Shown in pieces: positions 36,161-48,201 of a DNA stretch of 64,000 nucleotides. This DNA is from Warburgia ugandensis (lineage: Eukaryota; Streptophyta; Magnoliopsida; Canellales; Canellaceae), in contig CP141127.1 in assembly GCA_035236585.1 (NCBI GenBank), forward strand, positions 45,646,001 through 45,710,000, read 5' to 3'. The notes under the pieces were generated by a model. The model worked only from the letters and a program-made list of their open reading frames with translations. It ran no database searches and was not told where the DNA came from. Positions within the stretch are counted from its first letter, which is position 1. Every line of letters begins with the position of its first letter. A program made the position numbers and the translations under genes.

Positions 36161-39100
36161 TTCTATCCCCCCTTAAAGAAAATTTCATCCTCGAAATTAC
36201 CTTAATATCATTTATCGAACAGCTCTGGATGTGTTTTCCTCAACTCGTCCTCAATTTCCCAAGTGGCTTTTTCTAATGAATGACGTTGCCAAAGTACTTT
36301 GACTAATGGAATGCTCTTTGTTCTCAGCTCCCGTTCTTTCTTGTTTATAATTTGTATTGCATCCTCCTAGAATGTTAATTTGGGTTGTAGTTCTACTGGC
36401 ACTTGGTCAAGAATGTGTGTGGGGTCTGGGATATATTTCCTCAGCATTGATACGTGGAAAACATTGTGAACCTCGGATAGCTAAGGAGGTAAAGCAAGTC
36501 GGTAAGCAACTTTTCCCACCCTCTCTAATATCTCAAAGGGTCCCACTTACCTTGGACTCAACTTCCCTTTCAATTCGAACCTCATCACTCCTTTTGTGGG
36601 TGAAATTCGTAGGAAGACATGATCACCAACCTAAAACTCAAGGTCCCTATGCCTTTGATCTGCATAGTTCTTCTATCTACTATGTGTTGCCACTAGTTGT
36701 TTCTGAATCAATCTGACCCTTTTAGGGCATTGCTCAATTAATTATGATTTGGCAAATTGTCGTTCTCCTAGGTCACTCTAGCAAGTAGGTGTGCGACATG
36801 GTCTACCATACAATGCCTCATAAGGTGCCATCCCAATGCTGGAATGATGATTGTATTGTATGCGAACTCCACTAAAGGAAGGTGCTCATCCCAACTACCC
36901 GTCCACTCGAGTACACAAGCCCTGAACAGATCCTCAAAGGTTTGGATGGTCCTCTTTGATGTTCCATCTGTTTGAGGATGGAATTCTGTGTTGAAACGTG
37001 GAGAAGTACCTAATCCCTTTTGTACACTCTACCAAAAGTGAGATTTGAATCTGGTGTCTCTATCTGATATAATCGAAATTAGCATGCCATTCAGACTCAC
37101 TATTTCCTTGATGTATTCTTTGGCCAAGCTCTCTAGTGACTGCTTCTGTTGTATTGGAAGAAAATGAGTTGACTTGGTCAACCGATCCACAATAATCCAT
37201 ATCATATCATGCCAACTACAAGTTCTGGGCAACCTAACCATAAAATTCATGGTTATGTGATCCCATTTCCACTCTGGAAGCTCCAAAGTTTGCAGCAAAC
37301 CTATTGGCCTTTGGTGTTCTGCTTTCACTTTCTGAGAAGTGAGGCACCATGCAACACACTCTCCAATATCTCTCTTCATTCCTAGCCGCCAGAAGTTCCT
37401 TTTCAGATCTTGATACATCTTCGTACCACCTAGGTGTATGGTAAACTTGGAATCATCCGCCTCCTTCAACAAATCCTATTTCAACCCTAAATTTGCTGGT
37501 ACAACAAGTCTCCTATGAAATCTCACACTACCATCAGGCCCTTTATGAAACCCTTTCTTTTCACTTAAGTTTGAGTCTCCTCGCACAACTGTTGTGCATC
37601 CAAAACTTGACGCAGGAAAGTTGATCTAATGGAGATATTGTCAATTATCCCTTTGATTTTTTGCTAAGTACATCCGCAACTACATTAACCTTGCTCGGAT
37701 GATATTAGATAATAAAGTCAAAATCTTTGAGGTAATCAACCCAATGTCTTTGTCTCATGTTGAGGTCACTTTGAGAGAAAATATATTTAAGGCTTTTGTG
37801 GTCCGTAAACACTTCAAATTTCTCTCTATATAAGTAGTGTCTCCATATCTTTAAGGCAAAAACTATAGCGACAAGCTCTAGATCATGCGTGGGATAGTTC
37901 TGCTCATGATTTTTCAATTGTCTGGATGCATAAGCTATTACCTTGTCATTCTACATAAGTACATATCCCTGGACCTTTCCAGAAGCATCACTATACACAA
38001 CAAATTGTACATCCCCTTCAGTCAAAGATAAAACAGGTGCAGAAGTGAGTCTTTTCTTCAACTCCTATCACAGTCCTCCGTCCATAAGAATTTCTACTCC
38101 TCGATCAATCTCATCAATGGTTGTGCAATACGAGAGAAACCTTCAATAAAACGTAGATAGTATCCAGCCAAACCAAGAAAACTGTGTATCTCAGTCACGG
38201 TCTTTGGTTTTTCCCAGTTCATAATTTCTTCGATCTTCTTGGGATCAACTGTAACACCATCCTTAGGTATAACATGACCAAGAAATTGAACTTGTTCTAG
38301 CCAAAACTCACACTCTGAGAATTTGGCATATAACTGGTGAGTTTGAAAAGTGTCTAACACTATCCTTAGGTGTTCTTGATGATCATCCACACTATTGGAG
38401 TAAATAAGGATGTCATCAACAAAGACAATAACAAATTTGTCAAGATATTCTCTAAACGCTCTAACCATCAAGTCCATAAATGTTGTTGGCACATTTGTCA
38501 ACCCAAATGGCATCACCAAAAATTCATAATGTCCATAGCATGTTCAAAATGCAATCTTAGGAGCATCTTTGTCTCGAATTCTAAGTTGGTGATAGCTTGA
38601 TCTTAAATCAATCTTAGAGAATACTTTTGTTGATTGTAATTGATCAAATAGGTCATCAATATGGGGTAATGGATATTGTTCTTCACGGTGACCCCATTTA
38701 ATAGTTTGTAATCAATGCACAATTGCATGGGGCCATCCTGCTTCACGAACAAACCGGAGCTCCCCATGCTGATACACTCGGGAGAATAAACCCTTAGTCC
38801 AATAGTTCCTGCAACTGGACCTTTAACTCCTTTAATTTTGTAGGGGACACGCTCTACGATGCTTTAGAAATAGGGGATCTTCTAGGTAACAACTTGATGG
38901 TAAACTCCATCTCCCACCTTGGAGCCAATCCAGGTAATTCTACAGGAAAGACTTTCTTAAAATCACATACCACCTCTATTTCCTCAATCTGAGGTCCTAA
39001 ACTTTCTTGAGCCACAATAGTAGCCAAGTATGCCTAACATCCTTTAGACATCAGATGCATTGCTTCTATGGCAAAGATTATGTTGACACCTAATGTGTCC

Positions 39101-39980
39101 AGTTGTCCTTGCAATACAAAGGTCTTCCCCTTTGAGCTCATCAGTGTCACTTGTTTCTTTGTGCAATCTACTAGTGCCCCATGTTCCGCCAATCAGTCCA
39201 TGCCCAAAATGACATCAAAATTAGTCATACTCAGGAGGATTAAGTCAACACTAAGTTCTTTGATGAAAATCACTACCGGTACTTCTCATAAGAACTCTTG
39301 CGTGGCAACCATTTCACCCACTGCAGTACTAACTGCTAGACAAAATCCCAATTTGTGTATAATAATATCCATACACGATGCAAAGCCACATGAAATGAAT
39401 GAATGAGTAGAACCAGGGTCAATCAATATAACCCATGCTTGCCAAATATTAACAGTGTACCTTCCACTACAGCATTAGATGTACGGGCCTAGTAGGTAGT
39501 CAATGCAAAAACTCTCCCCTAACTCTTGGGTAACTACTCTGCTTTGGCACCTGAATCTATATGATGTGGTCTCTTAGTGCAATCCTTAACCATGTGCCCC
39601 TGTTCACCACAATTGAAACATCTCTGATCACGATAATAATACATCATTCCCTTGTGGAATCTATTGCAATGAGGACATTGTTTGAAGTCCCTTTTTCTAT
39701 CTGGCCTACGAAATTGTCCTTTCTAGGGCTTCTGAGGTCCTGGAGAGAAACTTGAGCTCTTCCTTTCCCCACGGTATCCTCCTTTGCCATTGTACCAAAA
39801 CCATCCTTTTTTCCTTCCTTTTGTGGTAGTTTGCATCTTCATTCCTCCTAGGCAATGGAAGCCATCTCTACTACCTTAGCCACACTAGTAGGTTGTGTCA
39901 TTCTAACCTTACTCCTCAATCCAGGGTTCAACCCTTCTACAAGCATTTGGGTTGCTTGAATTCAAGTGAGATAGTTATAG
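36161..39980 (-). pseudogene. gag-pol: Decayed chromovirus gag-pol of element 3
   Basis: The minus strand shows, from right to left, gag (about 39980-39640), CCHC knuckle CFNCGEQGHMVKDC (about 39630-39560), protease (about 39420), RT with FVDD near 38412-38423, RNase H (about 37990-37690), integrase (about 37480-36740) and a chromodomain-like end closing near 36209 ([11 protein letters not shown]). Many stops and frameshifts break it. The protease motif reads D-P-G (39418-39412) instead of D-[ST]-G. A polypurine-like tract (36161-36174) precedes the 3' LTR. The 5' LTR, primer site and gag start are missing: the homology stops near 39980 where CACTA sequence begins. Similar to element 2, for example in the chromodomain tail. 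Confidence 0.9.
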
Positions 39981-39984
39981 ACAT

Positions 39985-42583
39985 TCCTACAAAGGTTCTA
40001 TGATACTTTTCCCCTATTCCAAGGTTGAAAAGAATATTTTGTATAATAGAGACAATGAAGAAATTATTATGTCATGCCAAGGACAGAGTAGTTGATAGCT
40101 TTTCAAGCCATTCAGTAGATAGCCAAGCATAGAAGCTTGTAGACTTCATGTGGCCTAATTTTAGTCAAGAACTTAGAAACATACTGCATGCATTATTTGT
40201 GGAAGGGATTTATCCTCATGGTTCTATGAGCAACAAGTATGGTTGTTGGCCAATTATATTTGTTTGTTACAACCTCCCACCATCTCTTTGCATGAAGAGG
40301 AAGTTCATAATGTTAACTATGTTGATATCGAGTCCAAAGTAGCTAGGGAATGGCATTGATGTGTACTTGTATCCCTTGATCAATGATCATAGGACATTAT
40401 GGGATGTACAAATTGAAGCATACGATGCATACATGAAAGAGTCATTCGTCTTAAAGGCTATACTATTGTGAACAATAAGTGACTTCCTGTATATGATAAT
40501 TTTTCTAGATGCATTGTGAAGGGATATAATGCTTGTCCTATCTATATTGATCAAACATGTGCTGTATGACTTAAATATGGTAGGAAAATGGAATTCCTTG
40601 GCCATAGAAGATGGTTGTACAAAGACCATCCATATCATTTTAAGAAGGGAGAATTTAACAGTAATGTAGAGGTAAGGACACCTCCAAAGATGTTAACAGG
40701 ATGACAAGTATTATAGTAGGTTAAAAACATTAAAGTCTTTTGGGGAAAGAAGATTTCAAGTAAACATGTAGGTGAAAGTAATTGTAGGAGCATTTGCAAG
40801 AAGAAATCAATATTCTTTTGGCTTGTATATTGGAAATCACTGCATCTACACCATGTTTTTGATGTCATGCACATAAGAAAAGAATGTGTGCAAAAGCTTC
40901 ACCAGCACCTTGCTTAATATCACATGTAAAATAAAGGATGGACTTGCGGCACGAATGAATCTTATGAAGATGTGTTGAAGAGGAGGTTGCATTCAGAGGA
41001 TAGGGGTGGTCAAGGAACATACCTGCCTAAAGCAAATTATATGCTCCATAGAGAGGACAAGAGGATAGTGTGTAAAACCCTATTTGAGCTAAAAGTCCCA
41101 AATAGCTACTTTTCAAAACTTTAAAAGCCTTGTCCTCATGGAAGAGATGAAATTGTTGGGGATGAAGTCTCACGATAGTCATGCATTGATGTAAAAACTC
41201 CTACTACTTTAATGCTTTATCCAAGAAGGTGGTGAATGTTTCAAAATTACAAGAAATTCAAGGTCATCTAGTGGCAATTGTATGTGAGCTTGAACCAATC
41301 TTGCCAGCATCCTTCTTTAACAACATGGTACACCTAATAGTGCACCTCATTAATGAGGTCAAACTCTTTGAGATAGTCTACTTGCGATGGATGTACCCGT
41401 TCAAGAGGTACATGAAACTTTTAAATCGGTATATATGTAATTACAATGGAGTTTTGCACAAAGTACTTATAAGGAGTTGATACGATTGAAGTCCCAAAAA
41501 AGAAACAATCAATTGCATGTCATGATTTCAAGGTTGGCAAACCTCTATTGGGTGGTTGTGTATCGACCATTTACTATAAAGAATGGGACCAGGTGCATCT
41601 TTATGTGTTGCGAAATATTGACGAATTCCAACCATACATTGAGTAAGTAGATCACGTTCTTAGGTAAAAATTAATTATTGATGGTTATATTTTCTTTGGT
41701 CACTCCATTAATTTGTGTGTGTGTGTGTGTGTGCAGTTAGCATATGGATGTCCTCAAGGCAAAGAATCCAGATTATGCAAAGAAACAAAAGTGGCTACAA
41801 TTTGAGCATTGTCATACTTTTAATACTTGGTTTTGTTAGAAGGCAAAATCAAAGAATTCAAACTTAATTAATAAATTACATTCTTCATATATGTATATAA
41901 ATATAAGCATGCTTGCAACAGTCATATATCCTACTTAACATGTGTATACACAGATTCAAGATCAATGTGAAGTAGCAAGCAACAGTATATCCAAATACTT
42001 GGGCTAGATGGCGATGGGACCACAACCAGAAGTAATGAAATATGCTAGATATTCCATTAATGGTTATAGATTTTACACAAAAGACTATGATAACACAAGA
42101 CTACCACAGAAAAATGGGGTTAGCTTAGTTGTTAATGCTACATTCTTTTTCCAATTCAAAGGATAATAAGCCAATAGTGGTGGATGATATTTATTATGCA
42201 GTTATAAGAGAGATATGGGCCTTGGATTATACTTTTAAAATTGTGGTTGTGCTCAAGTGTGATTCAGTGGAACACGATAAAGACAGCATCAAAACCAATA
42301 CTCTTAGATTTACATTGGTTAACCTCAACAGGATTGGCTATAAAAGTGATCAATTTATTTTGGCATATCAAGAACAACAAGTATTTTACATGTAAGATGG
42401 ATGTGGTAAAAGATGGTCAAATATTTATTATACTGTCTAAGGGATTTTAATGATGAAGATGACCTAGGAGATACTGAAATAGATTACCCTTCTATTACCA
42501 AAACAATCCCATCAATCAAAGTAGTACTTGGGGAGAATGAGAATTATGTGGGTGATAATGGTGAGGAGGGTGCTTGGGTCTGA
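39985..42583 (+). pseudogene. CACTA (En/Spm) transposase, TNP2 type, decayed
   Basis: The plus strand encodes, with several stops and shifts, the tnp2 transposase family: a segment like KVL-YFSPIPRLKRIF from about 39985, then WPNFSQELRNILHALFVEG and GSMSNKYGCWPI (40150-40250), then MLTMLISSPK, YDAYMKESF and KGYNACPI (40310-40540). A DUF4218-like part follows at about 41100-41480, and a DUF4216-like C-terminus (NGYRFYTKDYDNTR; VDDIYYAVIREIWALDY) at about 42060-42390. The frame closes at 42583. Retained introns seem to lie at about 41647-41736, ending in a (TG)10 run and CAG, and at about 41850-41953. The start is missing; the upstream junction is with the gag of element 3. It would bind and cut CACTA ends if intact. 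Confidence 0.85.
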
Positions 42584-43014
42584 AAATAATATAGTTGGGG
42601 GTATATGGATTGTATTAGTGAGTTTGCAATATAATTCTATATTTATAATAGGCTCTTTTGTCATGAGCTATATGGATTGGAGTTAGATGAGTATACTATA
42701 TATGTGACTATATATATTATATATACATATATATGTAATAAAAAGATAATAAATGAGGAGTAAATTATTCAAAAAGCAAAAAAAAAAAACCTTTGATTTC
42801 CTTGTTCACATGTTTGTGTGTGTGTGTGTACGAAGAATACATGAATCAATTTTGTAGTTCTCAAGGTAGATGGTAGATGTGGATGGATAATTAATGATGA
42901 ATTTGTATGCTTTGTACCCAATGTGAAAGTGAATATATGTTTATTTTTCATTTGTATAAAGATTGTAAGATCCAGAACTACTGAATTGTATACAGGTGGT
43001 AATTAATGATCAAA
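42584..43014 (+). other. CACTA 3' non-coding region
   Basis: AT-rich, no gene. The part 42830-43000 is homologous to about 51740-51910, downstream of the second CACTA gene, so it probably belongs to a CACTA 3' region. Confidence 0.45.
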
Positions 43015-43620
43015 ATGTCACAAATGAAAAAAAGGACTTTTGAAGTCGTTTAGGTTTAAGCAACTTAAAAAGTACACAACTTTTGAAGTCATTTAGCCTA
43101 AACGACTCTATACGTAGTACACTTTTGAAGTTGTTTAGGGCTATACGACTTCAAAAGTGGGGGTATTTTTGACACATCAAAGGTTGGGTACTCCGAGTTG
43201 TAGCTATCCTCAACCAAATCCCAATTGTGAATTGAAACTACATCCACATATGTACGATTGATATCAAATTTTGAGTGTTGGTAATTATTATCTCTTTTTT
43301 TGTCTCAAACATATATATATATATATAATGCATGTTTGCTAAATTGTCGCATGACTATAGTGATGCAAAAATTGTGGAAACAGTACTAGTGATGCCTGAT
43401 CGATGATCAGATACAACTAGTAACTTCTTTGACTAAAAACTATTATAAATTGATGAACAATTGCTGACTCAGTAATGAAACAGATTAGACAATCTTCAGG
43501 GTACCCATATCATCATTAAAATAGTAACCTTGAATGGTAAGAAAATATGGATTTGACCATCAAGAACAATCAAACAAATTTACACTAATCATTATGTAAC
43601 ATCTTTGATTAGTGACCATA
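43015..43620 (+). repeat. 606-bp tandem repeat, unit 1
   Basis: Begins ATGTCACAAATGAAAAAAAG. Contains palindromic words of the type ACTTTTGAAGTC...GACTTCAAAAGT (43035-43160), as in CACTA subterminal regions, then AT-rich sequence. The next unit starts at 43621. Confidence 0.8.
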
Positions 43621-44218
43621 ATGTCACAAATGAAAAAAAAGAAAAAAAAAGACTTTTGAAGTCCTTAAGGTCTGAAGGGCTTCAACAGCCCAAAACAACT
43701 TTAAAAGTTGTATACTTTTGAAGTCCTTCAGGGCTAAATGACTTCAAGAGTAGGGGTATTTTTTGACACTTCAAAATTTGGGTACTCTAAGTTGTAGCTA
43801 TCCTCAACCAAATCCCAACTGTGAATTGGAACTGCATTCACATATTTATGATTGATATTGAATTGTGAGTGTTAGTAATTAGTATCTCTTGATTTGTCTC
43901 ATGTTTGTGTGTGTAATGCATGTTTGTCTCATGCATATTTGATAAATTTTTGCATGATTACAGTGATGCAAAAATTGTGAAAATAGTACTAGTGATGCCT
44001 AATTGATGGTTAGATACCGCTAGTAAGTTCCTTGACTAAAAATTGTTATAAAATGGATGAGAAATTACTGACCCAATAATGGAATAGATTAGATGATTTT
44101 CGTGGTACTCATATCATAGTTAAAACGGTAACCTTGAATAGTAAGAAAATATGATTTTGACCACCAAGATTGATCAACCAAATTTACATTAATCATGATG
44201 TAACATCATTGATTATTA
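43621..44218 (+). repeat. 606-bp tandem repeat, unit 2
   Basis: Diverged second copy in the same order: subterminal-type words at 43650-43750, then the GATGCAAAAATTGTG motif near 43965. Confidence 0.8.
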
Positions 44219-44640
44219 AATAGCAATTTACCAAAAATTTGAAATATGTATAAATTGGAGTGAATGGAGAATAATTTTGAAATTCTCAAATTTTGGAGTT
44301 TTAGCGTGTGAAAATTTTATAGATATCATATCAAATGTTAAAACCTCAATATTGGGATTGTATTCAAAAAAATGATTCCAATGACATTATGTTTGCTGAA
44401 ATCAAAATTTGAACTAATAAGTTGTGATTGATCTGAAGAATGGCAATTTGGTAACTTCACATATTTATGGTCAATCTAGAATTTTGAGTCTTAGTAATTA
44501 GTATCTTTTTGTTTGTCTCATGTATATATATATATATAATGCATGCTTGTTTGAAATTTTTTTGCGTGATTACAGTGATGCAAAAATTGTGGAAATAGCA
44601 CTAGTGATGCCTAATCATTGATCACCAATAACTCGAGAAT
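44219..44640 (+). repeat. Spacer and partial third copy of the 606-bp repeat
   Basis: 44219-44456 is unassigned. 44457-44640 repeats the second half of the unit (AATGCATGCTTGTTT..., GATGCAAAAATTGTGG, CACTAGTGATGCC). Confidence 0.65.
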
Positions 44641-46080
44641 GAATAACTCTATTTCACATAACCGTGTTTATGTAATGACCTAAATTTTTTTAGAGTGAGA
44701 ATGTATTGATTTTTAATTGATGTGTCTTAAAAACTTCAATCTATTAGTTATATTAGTGAAAGGTTGTCAAAAGAGAAATTCCAGGAGTTAAATTTGTTAA
44801 AAACACACCCATAAAAATTATGGTGTTTCTAATCTACCTATGGACCCCATAGAGAAATGATACTAGAAATGTGATTATTACATATACCTCATAAACATCA
44901 TGTTATTCCATATCTAAGTGTTAAATACAAATTTATGATTAAAGAGATAAATTAAAATATTAAAAAGATAAAACTTTACCTTTAATAGACAAATATAAAT
45001 GATTGCATAGTGAAACACTTGACAAAACCAATTAACCAAACTCCCTTTTTTTTGTCTTCCCCAGTCACTACCATCTCTCCACATGTAGCTTGCGATGGTG
45101 CAATACTCTATAGGTGTGCTGCCCATTTCCCTACATCCCTCTCTTCTTCACTTACATATCTCTCCTCTTCCCATCTCTTCCTCTGTGGTTAGCCACCAAC
45201 AATGACCAGGAAGCCATTCAATAGTCTTGCCTAACTCTCCCTCATGCTTCCCTCTTCGGCTAGCCACCGGCAACGACTAGGCATCCAGTCTCCCTCTTCT
45301 CCCATCTCAGTCTCCCTCTCTTTTCCTCTTTGGCTAGCCACTGGCAATGACTAGGCAGCTAGTCTCCCTCTTCTCCCATCTCGCATCTCACTCTTCCTCT
45401 TCTTTTCCTCTTCGGCTAGCCACCGGCATCGAGTTGGAAGCCAATCTCCCTCTTCTCCCATCTCACTCTCCTCTGTTCCTTTGTGTTCCCCTCACTAGTT
45501 GTCGACAAAAAATAACCACTCTAGAGGATAGATTTGAGAAAACTCACGTCAAATCTACCTTCCACATCAAAATTTGAATCAAAATGGTGAAGATCGAATG
45601 GAAATTTAGAATCTAGCACTATGAATTTTTTGGCAATAACCTGATAGAGCATTGCACTTTTTCATCATAAAAAATCAATGAATCATCTCCAAATTTGATA
45701 GGAAAATATGTAAGCTTTAGATCTACAATTTCTTAGAAGAAATCATGAAATTTGAAGAAGATAACATCATTGGTGTTGACCGCGTCATCTATTTTCTTCA
45801 GTGATGGTCAGTCATTGATGGCGACCTAATATCTTTTGGTGAAAAGTAATGTCGTGAGATAATTTGGCTATGCATCAAAAAATATAGATATGAGATCTGA
45901 GATCATCTGATTATTAAAATTAAAATTTGATATTGATCCATGATCAACATTTCATGTTCCAGAAATATGACCATACATTAGCAAGATTGTTATGAGGGGA
46001 AGATAATAATTAGTAATTGATGCTTTGAAAACCATTGTCGTACACTAGATCTATGGATCAAAAAATTTGTGGCATGTAGT
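44641..46080 (+). other. Possible truncated LTR start and CT-rich repeats
   Basis: No gene. TGTAATGACC at 44671 matches the LTR start seen in family B and element 1, so a truncated LTR may begin here. From about 45030 the DNA is CT-rich. I could not find its other end or a TSD. Confidence 0.3.
45188..45490 (+). repeat. CT-rich minisatellite
   Basis: Four imperfect units of about 70-90 bp, each with a GGCTAGCCACCGGCAACGA-like core (near 45188, 45257, 45331 and 45412) followed by CTCCCTCTTCTCCCATCTC. Confidence 0.6.
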
Positions 46081-47300
46081 TTTATAATTAGCATGTACTA
46101 GCTCACATAAATACGTTACTTGTAGAAGTCTAGCTTGCATAACTTTACTCCCTTCAACTTTCTTTTACAATGTCCCATCATGCCGCAGTCATATTATGCC
46201 ATAACCATAGATTTCTATCATCTCTATATGAATTTGCTAGTGAAGAGGCAATAACTCCACCTAAAAATATACTCCCTATCATCTTGTACACATTACAAAC
46301 TTATTACCCTTCATTAGAATTATAACATCTTTAATCACTTATAGAAATCCATTTGTTGCAATGTACATATAACCATTAGAATCTAAACTAACTAAGGATA
46401 CCAAATTTTTCTTCTACTCGAGTGCCTAACATTTACCTAAAGTTCTCACATCAAATATTTTCTATCTTAATTATCCATATTGCACTCATATTGTAGGAAA
46501 ATTTGTTCCCCACAAGAATAAAACCACAATTGTAAGGTTCATAGCTATGAAACCCATCCCTATTTGGGAACATAAATAATCCTTGCATCAATAAATGAAC
46601 TGGTACTTGAAGATACATAGAGCAAGTCACCTTTATCAAATTTCTCTACTTGTACTATGATTTTGTTATCCTTCTTGTCCTTATCCTTCTATCACTTAGG
46701 GTATTTTATCTAAAATTGTCCTTTTCATAGGAATAGTAGCATTCAAGTTCTTTTTCTTGTAGGTTTTGATTTTGGCATATTCCTAATTGATTGCAATTTC
46801 TCCTTAGTCCTTCCTTAGCTCTGACTTGACTTTTTTTCATTCCCAAATAGAGTGATAGTGCCTAGATGATCATAGGAAAGGGAATGAAAAGCTAACAAAA
46901 ACTTCATCAACCTTTATATCTAATCACCAATCAATTTGTTGAACACATTGAAATGGTCCTTCAAACCACCATCTTTAGGGCATATAGCTTCTTCTTCACG
47001 TATAGCTTGTTCATTAAAGATTTTGTTATGTATAAATTTTCTAACATATCTCACAACCTAGGTGAAGAGTCCTTATCAAGCACGTTGTCCATAACCTCAT
47101 GCAAGATACATAAGAGGTTGGTACTCACTACTTTTACCTAAAGTTTTTTCCATCTTTTCAAGTTTGTCCTTCAATGATTTGATCTTATCAAGTGAATAGA
47201 ACTTTCAACTTCTTCCATAATAATACTAAAGTTGTTCTTCTTAGTGAATTTCTCATGTCAAACTTTGACCCTTTTGTTTTATGGTTTCTATCATGGATCA
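46080..47300 (-). pseudogene. Ty1/copia relic: gag, protease, pre-integrase
   Basis: The minus strand from right to left shows a gag segment of the UBN2 type (about 47160-46870: KSLMNKLYVKKKLYALKM), a protease segment (46540-46590: FPNRDGFHSYEPYNCGF, where copia proteases have TPNRDWF.TYEP), and a pre-integrase segment (about 46460-46340: VRTLGKC, KKNLVSLVSLDSNGY). Stops interrupt it throughout. The protease active site is not recognisable. No RT or integrase core was found, and no LTRs. It lies between the two CACTA genes. Confidence 0.7.
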
Positions 47301-48201
47301 AAATCCATATCTTATGGTAGCAATCTTAGAAACTAAAATCACTTTGACCTGTCTCTCTCACTTTCTCAAAATCCTAGGAACAATGCTAAAACATACATGA
47401 AGAAAGAAACCACTTTCAAGCTTTTGATCTCTAGTAGTTTCTCTCTATCTACACCATTTATATCTCATACCTAACCAAGGAAACTTTCTATAAGATTATT
47501 CCTTGGAAAGCACATGCCTTTAAGATAAAGTCATTTCTCATAAGCAACTTTTATATGTGTTTCCACTCGCATAGGCGATGATGAGCAAGACACTTGCACA
47601 ACAATAGCTAATACATGTAACTAGAATTTCATGTACTTCTCTTAGCACAAGCCCTCAATTCTAATTACATATATTAGTTACATCACTAGCATAATTGATA
47701 TGCAATGCATAGATAATAATCTGATAAGAATGACTTATAATGCATTTTTAGAAATGGGCATGAAGAAGATGCAATAAGAAATAAATGCAAGTTTATTAGC
47801 AAATGCTTTAAGATGCATCTCTTGATTGTTGAATAGTTGTAGTTGCTTACATAAACCTAAATTGTTTCAGTCATGTTTATATGAGTGCAAAGGAATGTGT
47901 ATGTAGATGTGCAATGTGATGGCTAGAATCATGCAAGTTAAGATTACTATACAATGTATATTGCATGCAACGTTAGGTTTAGGTTTCATTGCTTGAAGTT
48001 TTTGCATCTTTAGAATAGTACTTTATTTAATTTTAGAAATAACTGTGCTTTAGAAAGTTTCTATTTTCATGCATGTTTTATCAAATTTGCTTTTAGTTTG
48101 TTTGTCATATATGTCATGTCGATCTCTTTTCTTTAAATGAATTACATCATCTTTTTTTATGTCACTGTTCTAATATCATTGTGTTCTTCTTTGTAGTAAC
48201 A
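47301..48201 (+). other. No gene recognised
   Basis: AT-rich sequence between the copia relic and the second CACTA gene. It may include the leader or an LTR of the copia relic and the start of the CACTA gene region. Confidence 0.5.

Noticed and set aside
41714..41733. (TG)10 run as a regulatory repeat
   Set aside because: It sits at the end of a retained TNP2 intron just before CAG; no further significance is supported.
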